A stretch of DNA of 64,000 bases from Przewalskia tangutica (GCA_029844215.1 CM056731.1:80434992-80498991), one strand, 5' to 3'; shown: positions 24,801 through 37,240, numbered from the stretch's first letter. The notes: generated by a model not told the origin, from the sequence alone. Translations and numbers: made by a program.

Positions 24801-25322
24801 AGACAACTACAAGGGAGGGAGTGTTTTGAGTCTAGGAATTTGCTCAAGTGTGGATGAAATAACTCATCAACTAAGGGGGTATTTATAGGGCACTCAAAGG
24901 CCAAGATTGAGCCAAGTGGTAGGCAAGTGTAAGGTGAAGATTAAGCCATGTGTTGTGTGGGTCCCACTTGGTCATCCACTCCACAAAATATCTCACAAAC
25001 ATTGACCAAACATTTTAGGCACAAAAGATGAAAAACGTGCAAGCCTAGAAGCTTCCACCAAGGAAATTTCGTCCAACCTTGGACACCTAAGGGTGACACA
25101 TGTCGCCCTCCAATTGGTCCAAAATGTTTCGTCTCTCGAAAAAATCCGTAAAAATAATAAATGACATAGCCGGAATTTTCCCTACAAAAGCTGTGGAAAC
25201 GTTTCGCCGGAAAATGACTCTTTTCGGCACTTGTGCACAAAAATAATTTCGGCCAAGCACTTTATCTCAAGTTCGAATTTTCTACGACGTCCATACGCAT
25301 ATACTCAAAATACGGTATAACA
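21802..25322 (-). mobile_element. Element C, 3' LTR
   Basis: It starts tgtcacgacccgttccgg and ends tacggtataaca on the plus strand. A minus-strand TATA (CTATAAATACCCCC) lies near 24876-24890. The partner at 28005-31500 differs mainly by CAG/CTG to CG changes and small gaps. Confidence 0.9.
24880..24888 (-). promoter_or_regulatory. Putative TATA box, C 3' LTR
   Basis: The minus-strand sequence ctataaata followed by ccccc matches the TATA in the LTRs of element B. The second copy in this element is at 31064-31072. Confidence 0.55.
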
Positions 25323-28004
25323 TTCTCCTTCCTTAGAAACATTCGTCGAATGTTCCTTCTAAGTCTCAAACAAACGCGGCGCCAAGATAGTCTTCACTAC
25401 TATACTTACGAGAATCAATCCCGCCACATCCGCCACGAAACAATCACGTAAATACTTACATCAAAGTCCATGAGGAAACACCTGTAATCATCATCGCAAC
25501 ACACTTCTCACCGGGGTCTAAAATATACTTCCTTCGCACCTTCTCTTTATAAAAGAAATGATCGCATCTATGCTCGCCATACATGCTCGCTTCTCTTTAC
25601 TCGTCGTAGATACCACTTTGTCACTTTGCTCGAGGCATTAACCTTCTCAAAGCGACCAACAAATGGTACCACTTTTGTCACTTTGTCGCGAGCCTTGCTC
25701 CGACGACCCAACAAATGGTACCGGACTGCATGCGATCCCTGAGGATGTCGTATACTCGAACTCTTTCCACATTTCGACATCGCGCTTCCAAAACTCGGCT
25801 ACTATCTCTAACGTGGTCATCATTAAGTGGGAACACTGGATGGATCTCAGATACTTTCCCCGATCATAACAATACGAAAGATCGGACGTCTCGCCTCCTA
25901 AGTCGGACGGCAAAGCTAACATATAGGCAACCCGCCTATTCTTCACATGAACTCGTAAAGGCCCAAAGTAACTCGCTAAGTTCCTCTCGTATTCCAAACT
26001 CGTCACACCCAACCCGGGTGGTACTTTCAAGAAGACCGACCACAACTCGAACTCTAAGCATCGCCGATTATCCGCACAACTCCTCCGAGCCGCTGTAACT
26101 TCTTCTAGACAAGCTTCGACTATCCACGATCCTGGAACAAGCTGAACCAACTAATCGAACCTTGCCAACATCGAACCAATCGACCGGCAATTTACACTTC
26201 CGCCCTACAAGGCTTCACAAAGCGATATCCGAACACCGAAATGGTAGCTTAAACACTTCCTCCACAGAGACAACAATCCCCACGACTACCTACGAAATCC
26301 ACGACCGCCCGAGGCGAATGCGGTTCGAGACTCACTGAGTTCTTAACCTGCTCGTAAACTTTTAGAAGGCGAAAAATAGCCACAACCGGGCTTCACGTTC
26401 GACATAAGGTGAAGGTAGGCACCCCGCAGCCTTACAACCTTTACGATAAAACAATCTCGCTGAGTAAACGGTCTTTGCTAGAAGACAAGGCGGTGACCTC
26501 CTCGGTCCGACCATCGGTCGAATCGCATCCACGAGTTCGTCTGTTGGTTAACTAAACTTGGGCCTAATACCCTCGTGACCCTACCACAAGGCGGGACCAC
26601 CACAAACTGACCCCACCACCAAACATGCCGCGGGTTGACCCGCAACGTGGACTCAACCCGACCCGGCAACGCGCATAATACTAGCTCCCCGATCCAGAAC
26701 AATCTCACTAATCACGTTTCGAAAACCTAGCGGTCTTCTTAGCTCAACTACCCCCTTTCATTCCACACTACTAGGGACATATCCCAAACATAACTCACGT
26801 GCACTATGCACTTCCATAAGGATCAAACATAATACTACACCTTTACCTGAGATGGCCTTACCTCTAAGGTCTTTACGTAAACATTCTAAGGCTCACACCT
26901 TTTCTATCCCCCAAAATCTTACTCGGTTAACCCACCATGATTCTAAACACAACTAACACACCGCTATCAGAACATAGCACTTAAGGTATACTCACCTTAT
27001 CACACATACTGACCTCTAGAGGGTTAAAGATATATCTATATCTACTGCTTCACTCCCCTTAGTCGTTCTAATCAAACCTGCCCCGTAGAGCGCATAGCTA
27101 AGGAAAATGACGAACTACCCACTAATCCTGAAGGCTAAGTCCTCCTACAAGGACACTCTCTCGACACATGGCCCTGACGGCCGCAGGTACAACAAGTACC
27201 AACTAAAAGACGACATTCCGGGATGACGCTCACACATGCGGAACCTAAGCCACGAGTTACGACCAACTCCTACACACCCCGAACGCCCCGAAATCGCGGA
27301 AGACCACTGCATCTGGCGAGGTGCATATCTAATCTGGCCGTGAGGCGACTCGCCTCGAAAGTTACTAAAGGACCTTCTGCTCGCCCTCTTACGGTGTCCT
27401 TCGTTAACTGTCGATCTCTACACGTCTCGGCCACGCGCAAGATAAGCCCGCATACGTGCCATGCTCAAGCCTAATCGAAGAATTACTCTTGCACAACCTC
27501 TTTTAGATAGTCCTCAAGACTCGCGGTACATCGGTATACTCTCGGTAGCCAAATCTATAGCTAGTAATGTGGTCGCCTCTTTGCAATCTAAATTCTCTTC
27601 TGGCCGTGGAACCGGCGTTCATATATCATGGCCGCAGAGGCACCGCCGCCGAACTAAACTCTTGGTGGGGCTAGTGACGTCGCAGAACTCCCGAATGAAG
27701 CACTACCCTAGGTAATGATTGGGCTGTGCCTCGCCACCTTCCGAACTCTACTGCAGCCTCCTCGGCCGCTTTGCCCTCTGGGCCGGGTTGCCCTACGCGC
27801 GAGGCATAACGATAGGAAATAATTTCGTGAGGGTCCAACTTACAACACGGCTCTAATGCACGATCTCGAGTGAGAAGAATAGAAACCAATCCTAAATATC
27901 CTATAGCCTCACGATTATTGGCGTGGTGCACAACACACCGATAATCAAGACTTCATCGATACGGCTCAGACACTTTCCGAGGATTAACCGCTCGATACCA
28001 CTTT
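25323..28004 (-). pseudogene. Element C internal region with integrase remnant
   Basis: A minus frame at 25647-26150 retains, over residues 27-83 (about 25902-26072), the pattern ADNRRCLEFELWSVFLKVPP then YFGPL..NRRVAYMLALP. This corresponds to the integrase C-terminus YADHRKRDLEF..VFLKVSP..FIGPYEIL..VAYELALP of element A. The rest has no recognisable domain. The 26478-26708 stretch is shared with element D. The end near the LTR (27840-28000) matches the 5' leaders of B and D. Confidence 0.65.
27991..28000 (-). other. Primer-binding site of element C, altered
   Basis: The minus strand reads TGGTATCGAGC where B and D read TGGTATCAGAGC. A single A is missing from the CAG. Because the site must pair with tRNA-Met, this is either a disabling mutation or a consensus error of the CAG-to-CG type seen across this element. 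Confidence 0.8.
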
Positions 28005-31000
28005 TGTCACGACTGCCCGGTTCGTGGACCGTGCCTTACCCCGCACCCAAGTAGACATACATCGAGTAATCACGGAACATAAAGACAATACATGAAACGT
28101 GTAATAAGACGGTGAAATAAGAAGACAAAGCTAACCAAAGCGGTTACCTTCAGGTATATATATAAATAGCAACTTTTTCAACATGAAAAGTTTAATCCTT
28201 TTACAAACCACGCCACACAACGATTACTGCACCTCTAAGAATGATACGACAACAATGGCGGACGGGGCCCCGCCAAACCCCGAATGTAAACACTTACGAC
28301 GGGGGACTATACCATCGATAAGCCTCCGAGAAACGGAGCTTCCCAAACGCCAAATCGTGACCGGCGGCTAGGATCAACGATCGTGTACCTCAACTGCGCA
28401 TGAACGCGGCCCAAGGAGGTCGATAACAAAGTTTAGTATGTGAAATCGAAAATACATATCGTAAATGAAATCATAGCGATCATATAAAGCAGAGACATGT
28501 ATGATAACCAAACTACGATTTACAACAAAGCGACATGTGTTAGGGACTCACGCCTCAAGTCATCACTCAAGTATAACAATGGGTCTCGTGCCCACAACAT
28601 CAATCATGCGTGGAATACCTTCTCACCGCCAGCCTATGATATAAAAGCACCAAGGAACACACATGAACACGGGTCCCACTGTGTCATAATAAAATCTGAC
28701 GGGGTAAGTACGAAGGCATAGCCGACTACTAAAAACCACGCACCAACAAGGTCATGAATCAGATCATAAGATCTGTCTGACCGTCACATGATCAAAGCCG
28801 CCACTTGCCCGCAGATCAATGTACGCTGTCTAACCACGAACTCCCGCAGCCCGCGATAGGCCAATCTCATCGGCCCGCATGAGGTATTCCCGCATCGAGG
28901 GTAGCTACTCCGGCATCGCCCCGACTTCGCACCGCACGCCACGTGGACGCGTGCCCATAAAGGACGACACTAACACGAACTCGTAGCTCCGCATAGGCCC
29001 CGGACTGCATGAGGTATTCTCGAATCATAGGTCCATCGACCCGCTCGAGTCTACCCCGCGTGACGGAGGCGCTTAACCCCTAATCATCTCAAGAGATGAA
29101 TGCCACAATACTATCATAACGATGATAGTTAATAAGCACAATCGCGGAAACCCCTTCACACAAACATCACAAGATACTAACACACGTAGCATCCCAACAC
29201 GTTTACTTATCAACGCAATCAAGAAAGTATTACAAGGCTATCACAACCAAAACAATCAAGTTGTTCACACACGGTACCTTCTACTATATGATTAACATAA
29301 TCGGTTTTTATCCCCAAAGTACTTCATACATTAACTCTTTAAAAGATCGTTACTTTCACAATGTCACACAATACGTAGTATAAAATAGAGTGACTATCCT
29401 TTAAAGTAAATCAATTACTTCTCTTTGTAAAATCAAGTAGCAACATTCTTTTCCAATGATCAAGTTTGCCTAATTTCCAATGTTCAAGTTTCTCATTTTA
29501 GAAAGGTTTCGTAGTTCATAGTCTTATTCATTTGAGAATATAATTCTCCTTAAAACTATCCGAGAAACATAAGTCTTATATGTGAGTAGGATATTCTTGT
29601 TTATAACAATCTTATTACAAAGACCATGATCTAGGAAATATCATTTTGTCTCATCTAGCTTCTATGCAGATGGAAGTTTCTACTGGTTTTAATAATACTT
29701 AATTAGTCAAAACATTTCCTTTTATTAACGCCGCAGTTGGTTTGTCGATACACATTCGATTTCAAATCAAGAAACATTCTTAAGCCGTTATACCTAACTT
29801 CCCATAAAGCTAGTATAACTCTTAAGTTTTTCAAAACCAAGTATTACTTCTTCTTTCAAAATGATTCAAAATCTTTTGAAATACTTCAAGTTCTTTATTA
29901 ACACATAACAAGCCGCTTATAGTTCAAATCAAGACTTTTAAAACCACATGTATTTTCTTACCAACATAAAGTCGTTATAACCAACTTCCCATAAAGTCGT
30001 TATAACACTTTATGTTTTAAACCAATCACATACATTTAGCACATGACGTCACCGTACTACATAGTTCACACATATCATGCTAGAAGAGATAGGAAGAGGT
30101 TCACATACCTCGCGACGATTATCGACTAATAGCAAAACGCCCAAGTACCTTCAAACCGCGGCTACTCCTAAGCCAAGTAGATCGCGCCACGCATAGTACT
30201 TCCACCTATAAGGCCACAAGGCGCTTATTAACATAAGTTCTCTTCAGAGAACATTCTACGTAAAATTCGCAAATTTCCTTCCCGCATGACAGCGTAAACC
30301 TGCTCATCTAAAGAGGCAGGCTACCAATCCAACCATGGGGGGTTATAAATCTAACCCTAACTGGTAAAATTCTACTACAATGTACTACTACACAAGTCAA
30401 ATGTAATACAGCCCTAAGTAATTACGACAAGAATCTTCTTTAAATACAGGCTTAAGTCGCAAGACATTGCCGTAAGTATTATTCAGGCTTAAGTCAAAAG
30501 ACATTGCCAATAACTACGTTCAGTTCTATATATAGTATACTTCAACTATATATTCTAACAATATGAAATTTCCAATTACAATAGAGGGACAAGATATTTA
30601 CCTCAATAAGCCCATAATTATCCAAGTAAAAAAAGTCGATCCTGGGCAATCGTTTAGCTCCAACTCCGAGCGCTCCAACCCGCTCCAAACTACCCTTAGA
30701 AGTTCTAACCAACTTCTACAAACTACTCCAACTAACCATGGAGATTTTCCTTAGGGTTTCGTTTAGAGGCTAAAGGGACGTATAATAGTATTTTCCGGGC
30801 TTTTCGTATAGAGGGTACTTTGGAAATACTACAAGGTATTTGGGCTAAAGTATTTGGGTATAATAACAATACTTGAAGAGTATTTCTCTACCAAGGGGGG
30901 TAGTATTTCGACTAGCACAACTAGGCTAGGGGGGGGTTGCTCTCGGCCAAAAGGCCACTCACCGGGGGAGGGGGGAGTTGGACGAGACAACTACAAGGGA

Positions 31001-31500
31001 GGGAGTGTTTTGAGTCTAGGAATTTGCTCAAGTGTGGATGAAATAACTCATCAACTAAGGGGGTATTTATAGGGCACTCAAAGGCCAAGATTGAGCCAAG
31101 TGGTAGGCAAGTGTAAGGTGAAGATTAAGCCATGTGTTGTGTGGGTCCCACTTGGTCATCCACTCCACAAAATATCTCACAAACATTGACCAAACATTTT
31201 AGGCACAAAAGATGAAAAACGCAAGCCTAGAAGCTTCCACCAAGGAAATTTCGTCCAACCTCGACACCTAAGGGTGACACATGTCGCCGCCTCCAATTGG
31301 TCCAAAATGTTTCGTCTCTCGAAAAATCCGTAAAAATAATAAATGACATAGCCGAATTTTCCTACAAAAGCGTGGAAACGCTTTCACGGAAAATGACTCT
31401 TTCGCACTTGTGCACAAAAATAATTTCGCCAAGCACTTTATCTCAAGTTCGAATTTTCTACGCACGTCCCATACGCATATACCAAAATACGGGTATAACA
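28005..31500 (-). mobile_element. Element C, 5' LTR
   Basis: Partner of 21802-25322. It includes the same leader of gggggg/ccactc-type sequence near 30890-30980, the minus-strand TATA (31064-31072) and the same termini. Compared with the partner it lacks many CAG/CTG trinucleotides, including near 28080 (catcgagt against catcagagt). Confidence 0.9.
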
Positions 31501-32034
31501 TCGCGACTCGAACTCCCCACGCCATCGGTGGTGACATCGGAAAATGATTTCTTCTAAAATTTCTCCACCACACCCGCTGGTGTCGCCCACTAACCGCGAT
31601 TACCAAATTGACGTCATGCGTCTCCACACATCCTCGTAAACAAGAGGGTTTTCTACCTCATCGAGAAATACTATTGGGTTAGACTTGTAGTCCTTTCTGT
31701 ATAGATATGTTCTCTTCTTCTCACAAAATTTGCCCCATAGTCTATCGGTACCTCTCCTACCTTTTCGGTCGGTGGTGCAGTCACATCTGATTATTTTATC
31801 GTTGTACACTCCCTTCCACAATCCTTTGAAGGAGGTAGTACGAGAACCAAGTCTACGAAAAGACTCAAGATAGGCACGAGAAGAGTATGAAAGAAGTGAA
31901 ACTTTTAGGATGTTATTCCGTTTACTTATTACTAAGGTGGCGCGCACACCGTCGCAATAAGTAACCGTTCAAACACCCAACTCGAAGAAAAACTTCCTAG
32001 AATCTCTTAACCGGGTTTAGCTTTGATACCAACT
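31501..32034 (-). mobile_element. Element A 5' leader and remaining 5' internal sequence
   Basis: These 534 bases lie between element C and the A 5' LTR. A 115-codon minus frame (31600-31947) resembles no gag domain I know. The interval is too short for a leader plus a gag N-terminus, so A gag was shortened before or during the insertion of C. The primer-binding site lies at its outer end. Confidence 0.6.
32020..32031 (-). other. Primer-binding site of element A (tRNA-Met type)
   Basis: The minus strand reads TGGTATCAAAGC, three bases after the LTR end GGGCGTGACA. It differs at one base from the initiator tRNA-Met complement TGGTATCAGAGC. Confidence 0.82.
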
Positions 32035-34797
32035 TGTCACGCCCCGACTTTTCCTAAGTCTTTACTTAGGGCGTGATGGCACCTGGACGATTATTTCCCA
32101 CCAGGAGCACCATTTAATTCTCTTTATTTAGAAATTTGAACTTATATTCAAATACGGAGCGATTAATAAAAATAACAATAAAGAAATTTGTTTATGACTT
32201 TATTGAAAATATAACGCGAGCCCATACTCGTGCAAATATTGTTTCTACATAGACATACTGACAAATATTATTCTAAGTTGGAAGGGAGCCCATTCCACAC
32301 GGGCATTTCGAGACACCGAACCGACATTCTGAACTCGACGAGTACCAAGCCCAAGCAATGGACTTGGTATGACAAGAGGTCGCGGACGATCGCTAGCCTC
32401 GCGTGGAGCCTTTCCTCTATCACGCTCTGAAACATGTTAAATAAAGAGTCACCTACCATCCGGGCCGAGTGAGAACCTTACTCGCAATTCAAAGTAACAC
32501 CACAATATTCCAAGTGCAATCACATTATAACGTAATAAGCATATTGCAAAAACATATCGAGTTACAACATCTTTAAGTATGCAACAACTCCTCATAGGAA
32601 ATTCTGTTTAACTAACACTTCATTTTATCTCATATTATACGTTAAGACATTCCCTGCATTTCCACATGTTTATTACATTTATATATTTGTGAACGCGTAT
32701 TCACTTTTCATATTTATATATAGGTGAACATGTATTCATCTTTCATATTTGTTGCGTGCAACCCGATCCATTATATTTACGTATTTGTGAACATGTATTC
32801 ACTTTACGTTTTGTTGCGCGCAACCCGATCCATTATGTTTACGTATTTGTGAACGTGTATTCACTTTACGCTTTGTTGCGCGCAACCCGATCCATTATAT
32901 TTACGTATTTGTGAACATATATTCACTTTACGTTTTGTTGCGCGCAACCCGATCCATTATGTTTACGTATTTGTGAACGCGTATTCACTTTACGTTTTGT
33001 TGCGGCGCAACCCGATCCATTATATTTACGTATTTGTGAACATATATTCACTTTACGTTTTGTTGCGCGCAACCCGATCCATTATATTTACGTATTTGTG
33101 AACATATATTCACTTTACGTTTTGTTGCGGCGTGCAACCCGATCCATTATGTTTACGTATTTGTGAACGCGTATTCACTTTACGTTTTGTTGCGGCGTGC
33201 AACCCGATCCATTATATATTTATATATTTATGTGAACACGTATTCACTTTTCATATTTTTCAGAAGATCAAATAAATACTATTCTCTTTTCTAACATTAT
33301 GTCATTCATACTTGTAACGATTATAACCTTTTAACCATAACTCCAACTAAGGTGTTTCTCAAGCGGAAACTAAGGTAAGACGGGGATCTTTCACTGTACC
33401 AAATTTCATTTAAAAATACTTTGGGTAACTAACACAAATTTATCCTCAAAACAGCCACATGAAATTTATTTCGGCAGAATATTTATTAAACAACACACAA
33501 TCTTAGAATAGTCATAACTCCTAATCTGTAAACCTGTTCAAGCCCCATAAAATCTCAAACCGACGAGAACGGAGAGCTACACGTCTCTATGTGAACCATC
33601 CTTTCATATTCTGTACCATTTGGTACAGTTTTACACTTTTATTCGCTGCCCTCCCTGGATCTCGATAGATCCGAGGCAGAAACTTTAAACAGCGATAACT
33701 CTCAATCCGTAAGTCGGATAGACCCCCGTAAGGTCTCCAAATGTCCACAACAAAGAGATATAGAACTTTCATTTAGAAACAATTTTCATATTCCCCACAG
33801 ATTAGTACAGTTTTACGTTTCAACGTCCTGCCCTTCTGGATTCCGATGAATCCGAGGCAGCAACTTCAAACTACCATAAATCTCAACTCGTAAGTCCGTT
33901 TTAACAACTTTTTATCTATATCTGTCCGTAACAGAGAGATTTACAACCATGTAAATTTGCATACAATTCTATTAAGTAAAACTCAATAAAAACAGTCCGT
34001 AATTATGTCTTTCCGAATTTCGACCAAATCTAAGGCAGGAACTTTGAACTATGATAACTTTCAAACCGTATGTCCATTTTACCTCATTTTTGGTTCTATC
34101 TGATTATATTAGAGAGGTGTACCACTCCTCCGAATTTCATCAAATTATAACGATTATAACTCAGTGAGAACAGTTCGTAAAGTTCATGACGCAACTAGTC
34201 GTCTAAACAATCAAAAGTTCATTATTTCTTTTCAACACTCAATTCTTATTCTAACATGTATTGAACTAAAAATAAAGGATGTTACCAAGAATTTTTGAGT
34301 GAGAAAACTCACCTTGTATGTGTGAAATGATTGTTATTCGGTTGTTATAAGGGACCCTTGCTCCCTAGTATTTCTTTTTTTTGTTGTTCTTCTTACTTTC
34401 TTATTTTTTTTCAGAATTTTCCTCTTCTTGTTCACTTGTTTTTTTCTGATTTTCTAACCTTGATGTTATGTACTTTGTTTGTGTGTAAATACAATGTATA
34501 AGTGGAGGTGATTGTATAACTTATGGGAGGGGGAAAGCCAAAAGATTGAAGGGAAATGAAAAGGGGGGAAGGGGTAAAGGGAAGGGGTGGGAGTTGGGAC
34601 GTGCATCTGCATGTTTGTGTTTGTGTTTGTGTGTGTTTTTTTTTTTTTTTTTGGTTTCTTATTTTCATTTTATCTATTTATCCAACTTTAACACTAACTC
34701 TATCTCATGCAATTTATTCTTTATTTTCTTATATATATATATATATATTTATTAACCCAACCACAACTATTATTATTATTTTTTTCCGGATTTTACA
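32035..34797 (-). mobile_element. Element A, 5' LTR
   Basis: Full partner of 5063-7851 (2763 against 2789 bp), with the same terminal sequences, 63-66 bp array (about 32726-33240), ~180 bp repeats and poly-T/TA tract. Differences include ctggaactgac to cgaaccgac and ggctgcggg to ggtcgcgg, all at CTG sites. Confidence 0.93.
32726..33240. repeat. Tandem array, 63-66 bp unit, in A 5' LTR
   Basis: Same unit as at 5758-6275, with gtgaac....ttcac and ttgcgcgcaa motifs. Here most palindromes read as the perfect ttgcgcgcaa, whereas the other LTR has gcgtgc and ggcgc variants. Confidence 0.93.
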
Positions 34798-34802
34798 AAC
34801 AT
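34798..34802. repeat. Target-site duplication of element A, right copy
   Basis: aacat, identical to 5058-5062. Confidence 0.93.
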
Positions 34803-35799
34803 GTCGACATGATCCAAATCTTTTTAAACTTCAATATATATATATACCACATGCTCATTTAACAACTACTAAACACATAATCTTCAATCACATTAAGAAG
34901 ATGAAGACTTTACCTCAATAAGCCCTAATAATATCCAAGCGTAAAAGTCGATCCTTAGCAACTTTTAGCTCCTCTTCTTACGTTCCAATCCGCTCCAAGC
35001 ACTCTTTAGAAGCTCATGAAGAACTCTTCTTCAAGTTCCAACTTCATAGTTGAAGAACACCTTAGGTTTTCATCTTGCGACTAACGTAAAAATGTGGTTT
35101 TTCCGGGATCTTTCTATTGAGATAACCTTACAATACCTCTAGGAACCTTGGTTTAAAGTATTGGGATTATTGAACCACAAACGAAAAAAATTCTTCTTCA
35201 TGAGATTGCAAAGCCGAGAGCACCTCTCTCTCTAGCTCAAGTTTCTCCAATTTTTTTCTAAGTGTTGAGACAAGTCTTGCTACTTGGATGATTATATAAT
35301 AAAATGGAGGGTCTAGATTAAAACATTTGTGTGGCTTGGATGAATTCATTTAAATATCAAGCCAAGTGGGCTTATTGACTTGGTCAACAATGTCAAGCCT
35401 TGGCCTTTCAAAACTTGACCCATTCTTGTCCATTTTCGTCCAAGCCCAAGTGTGGGGGGTGACACGTGTCACCCTTCCATTCTTCCATAATGTTTCATTT
35501 CCCGAAATTTCCATAATTGGTCAAAATATCGGAAACCTCGTGGGCCCCACAAAAACGTAAAATTTCTCGGGTGGGCCCCACGTATCCAACTCTGCAAATA
35601 AACTTCCATAATCCCGATAAATTCTAAGCGTCTCAAATAACAATTTTTAGAACTCAATTCTCATTAACGAACAATTTTCCTTCCCGGGGTTCGGAAGATT
35701 TTCCTTAGAATTTACAACTCTTTCTTTCGTTCAAATCTTTAAGTCTTGTGTTCTCCCGTCTATTCTCATATACATATCCTGGAATTTCGGGGTGTAACA
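34803..35799 (-). mobile_element. Element D, 5' LTR, outer part
   Basis: Continuation of 2818-5062 after element A. It ends on the plus strand with ggggtgtaaca, i.e. LTR start TGTTACACCCC on the minus strand. It matches 1-1117 in the cttgcgactaa, ttttccgggatctttct, gtgggccccac and acaattttcctt stretches. Confidence 0.88.
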
Positions 35800-37104
35800 G
35801 GAGGCCTTCGATTTCAGGGATCTCAAGGCCTGAAACCTTGCCTTGCTCGCCAAATGCCTTTGGAATATCCATCGAAAGAAGGACACACTTTGGATTAAAT
35901 GGATCAATAACAAGTATCTCAACAACAACAACAATATTTGGACCTGGGTTGCTAAGAACGACGACTCACCTTTGATCAAGCGGCTTCTGTTTATCCGTGA
36001 CTTCATCCTTGAACGTGAAGGGCCACACGATCAGACGACTATTAACATGGTGGCATGGTATAATAGTAATCACAGTTCTTATGATTACTTCAGGACACAT
36101 GGGGAGCAGATGATTTGGGCGAATGATTTTTGGAGTTCTTGTATCACTCCAAAGCATTCCTTCATTCTATGGCTTTGTGCGAGGAAAAGATTACGGACGA
36201 AGGATAGAATCACTTATTTGGACATTGACAGAAGGTGCTCCCTTTGTGGATGTTCTGATGAGTCAATAGCTCACCTATTCTTCAGCTGCACGATCAGTAG
36301 TTATCTCTGGTCACGGGTCAAGACATGGCTTGGTATCAGGAGGGCTATGACCACCATCGATAGCGCTTTGAAATATATCAAGAAAGAGGGGCATGGCACT
36401 GGTTGGCAAGCTAAAGCTAAGAGGGTTGTCCTGGCCACCACCGTCTACCACATTTGGACTGAGAGGAACAAGATTATCTTTGACGGGTCGAGACTCGATA
36501 GAGAAGCTACTCTCTTTAGGATCAAGACCAGCGTCTACAAAATTTTGTTCACATTATACCCCCTTTTCCTGGACAGATTTGTATCTCTAGCCACAAACTA
36601 GGAAATGGATGACTGGTTGGACCTGTGGCCTCGTCGAAGTGCCTTTTGCAAATCTCCAGACTACCCAACTTTTGGGATCAGCTGGAGTATCCCGACCACC
36701 CGGAATGTGGAATTGGCAGGAGTCCTTTATGCTTTGTACCTCATGACTTTCCGACCTGTGGGCAAGCATGTAATAGTACGTGGTCTGGATAGTAGGTACT
36801 ATGGCGATTACTCTCTGCGACATAACGTGACGAGGGTGGGTCTTTACCCATGTCTGAATAGGTACTCTTCCCTTGACCATGGGTTTGTTCCATTTGGGTT
36901 TACCATGGCAAGGGTTTAAGGAGGCCCACGGCTGCAACCTTATGCTCTACATAAGGGAATTGTCATAGTATAGGACAATGCATCTCTTTTTTTATTAGCT
37001 TGGGCACTCACGACTACCCGACTTGTGGGCTAGCTTGAGCTTTTGTTACTGACGATTATTCGGATGATTATTAATACACATTTACCTTTTCATCAAAAAA
37101 AAAA
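35800..37104 (+). pseudogene. LINE (L1-type) 3' end: RT C-terminus with zf-RVT, 3' UTR and poly-A
   Basis: The frame 35843-36601 (252 codons) has the zinc-knuckle domain at the end of plant L1 ORF2: W..CITPKHSFILWLCARKRL, CSLCGCSDESIAHLFFSC and HIWTERNKIIFDG. It is closely related to the LINE at 48300-49801. Upstream bases 35803-35842 continue the same protein in frame but with a TGA where the other copy has TGG. The element is cut at 35799 by D, so its 5' part is left of the window. The tail ends in about 10 A (37095-37104) after a 3' UTR. Confidence 0.88.
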
Positions 37105-37240
37105 GAATGACAGGGGCAAGTATGAAAATCAAATACCAGATCTAACCGTGCCATATAAAATAGAGCCAACTGTACCTTTTAAAAATTTGAGAATCAACTA
37201 TGCCTTTTAAAAATTGAGTCATTTTAACACCATGAATATC
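37105..37240. other. Unassigned spacer after LINE poly-A
   Basis: AT-rich sequence with two copies of an (aac)t(a/g)tgccttttaaaaa-like phrase. It is probably target DNA of the LINE or part of the old LTR that follows. No gene is seen. Confidence 0.35.

Larger units (their letters stand above)
21802..31500 (-). mobile_element. Element C: non-autonomous gypsy element of the B LTR family, inserted in A gag
   Basis: LTRs at 21802-25322 (3.5 kb) and 28005-31500 (3.5 kb) flank only 2.7 kb of internal DNA. Termini on the minus strand are TGTTATACC(C) and GTGACA, as in B. The first 400 bp (cggctatg, acattttggacca, gggcgaca) and the last 60 bp are clearly shared with B, while the middle differs in length. 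No clean TSD: the left flank is atgcg and the right flank tcgcg. Gag-pol is gone except for a decayed integrase C-terminus. Confidence 0.88.
5063..34797 (-). mobile_element. Element A: Ty3/gypsy chromovirus (Tekay/Del-like), carrying nested elements B and C
   Basis: Two LTRs of about 2.8 kb (5063-7851 and 32035-34797) flank an internal region. In 5' to 3' order on the minus strand it holds a primer site, gag, CCHC knuckle, protease, RT, RNase H, integrase and a chromodomain-like tail. This PR-RT-RH-IN order defines Ty3/gypsy, and the tail points to chromoviruses. B interrupts the integrase at 9333 and C interrupts gag at 21802. Without B and C the element would be about 10.4 kb. The LTRs are closely similar, so it inserted fairly recently. 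Stops and frameshifts make it defective as given. Confidence 0.92.

Noticed and set aside
25663..26098. Plus-strand frames of 68 and 127 codons
   Set aside because: Shadows of the minus-strand integrase remnant of element C; no domain on the plus strand.
31600..31947. 115-codon minus frame as A gag N-terminus
   Set aside because: Lacks recognisable gag blocks and does not join in frame to the gag sequence at 21801.
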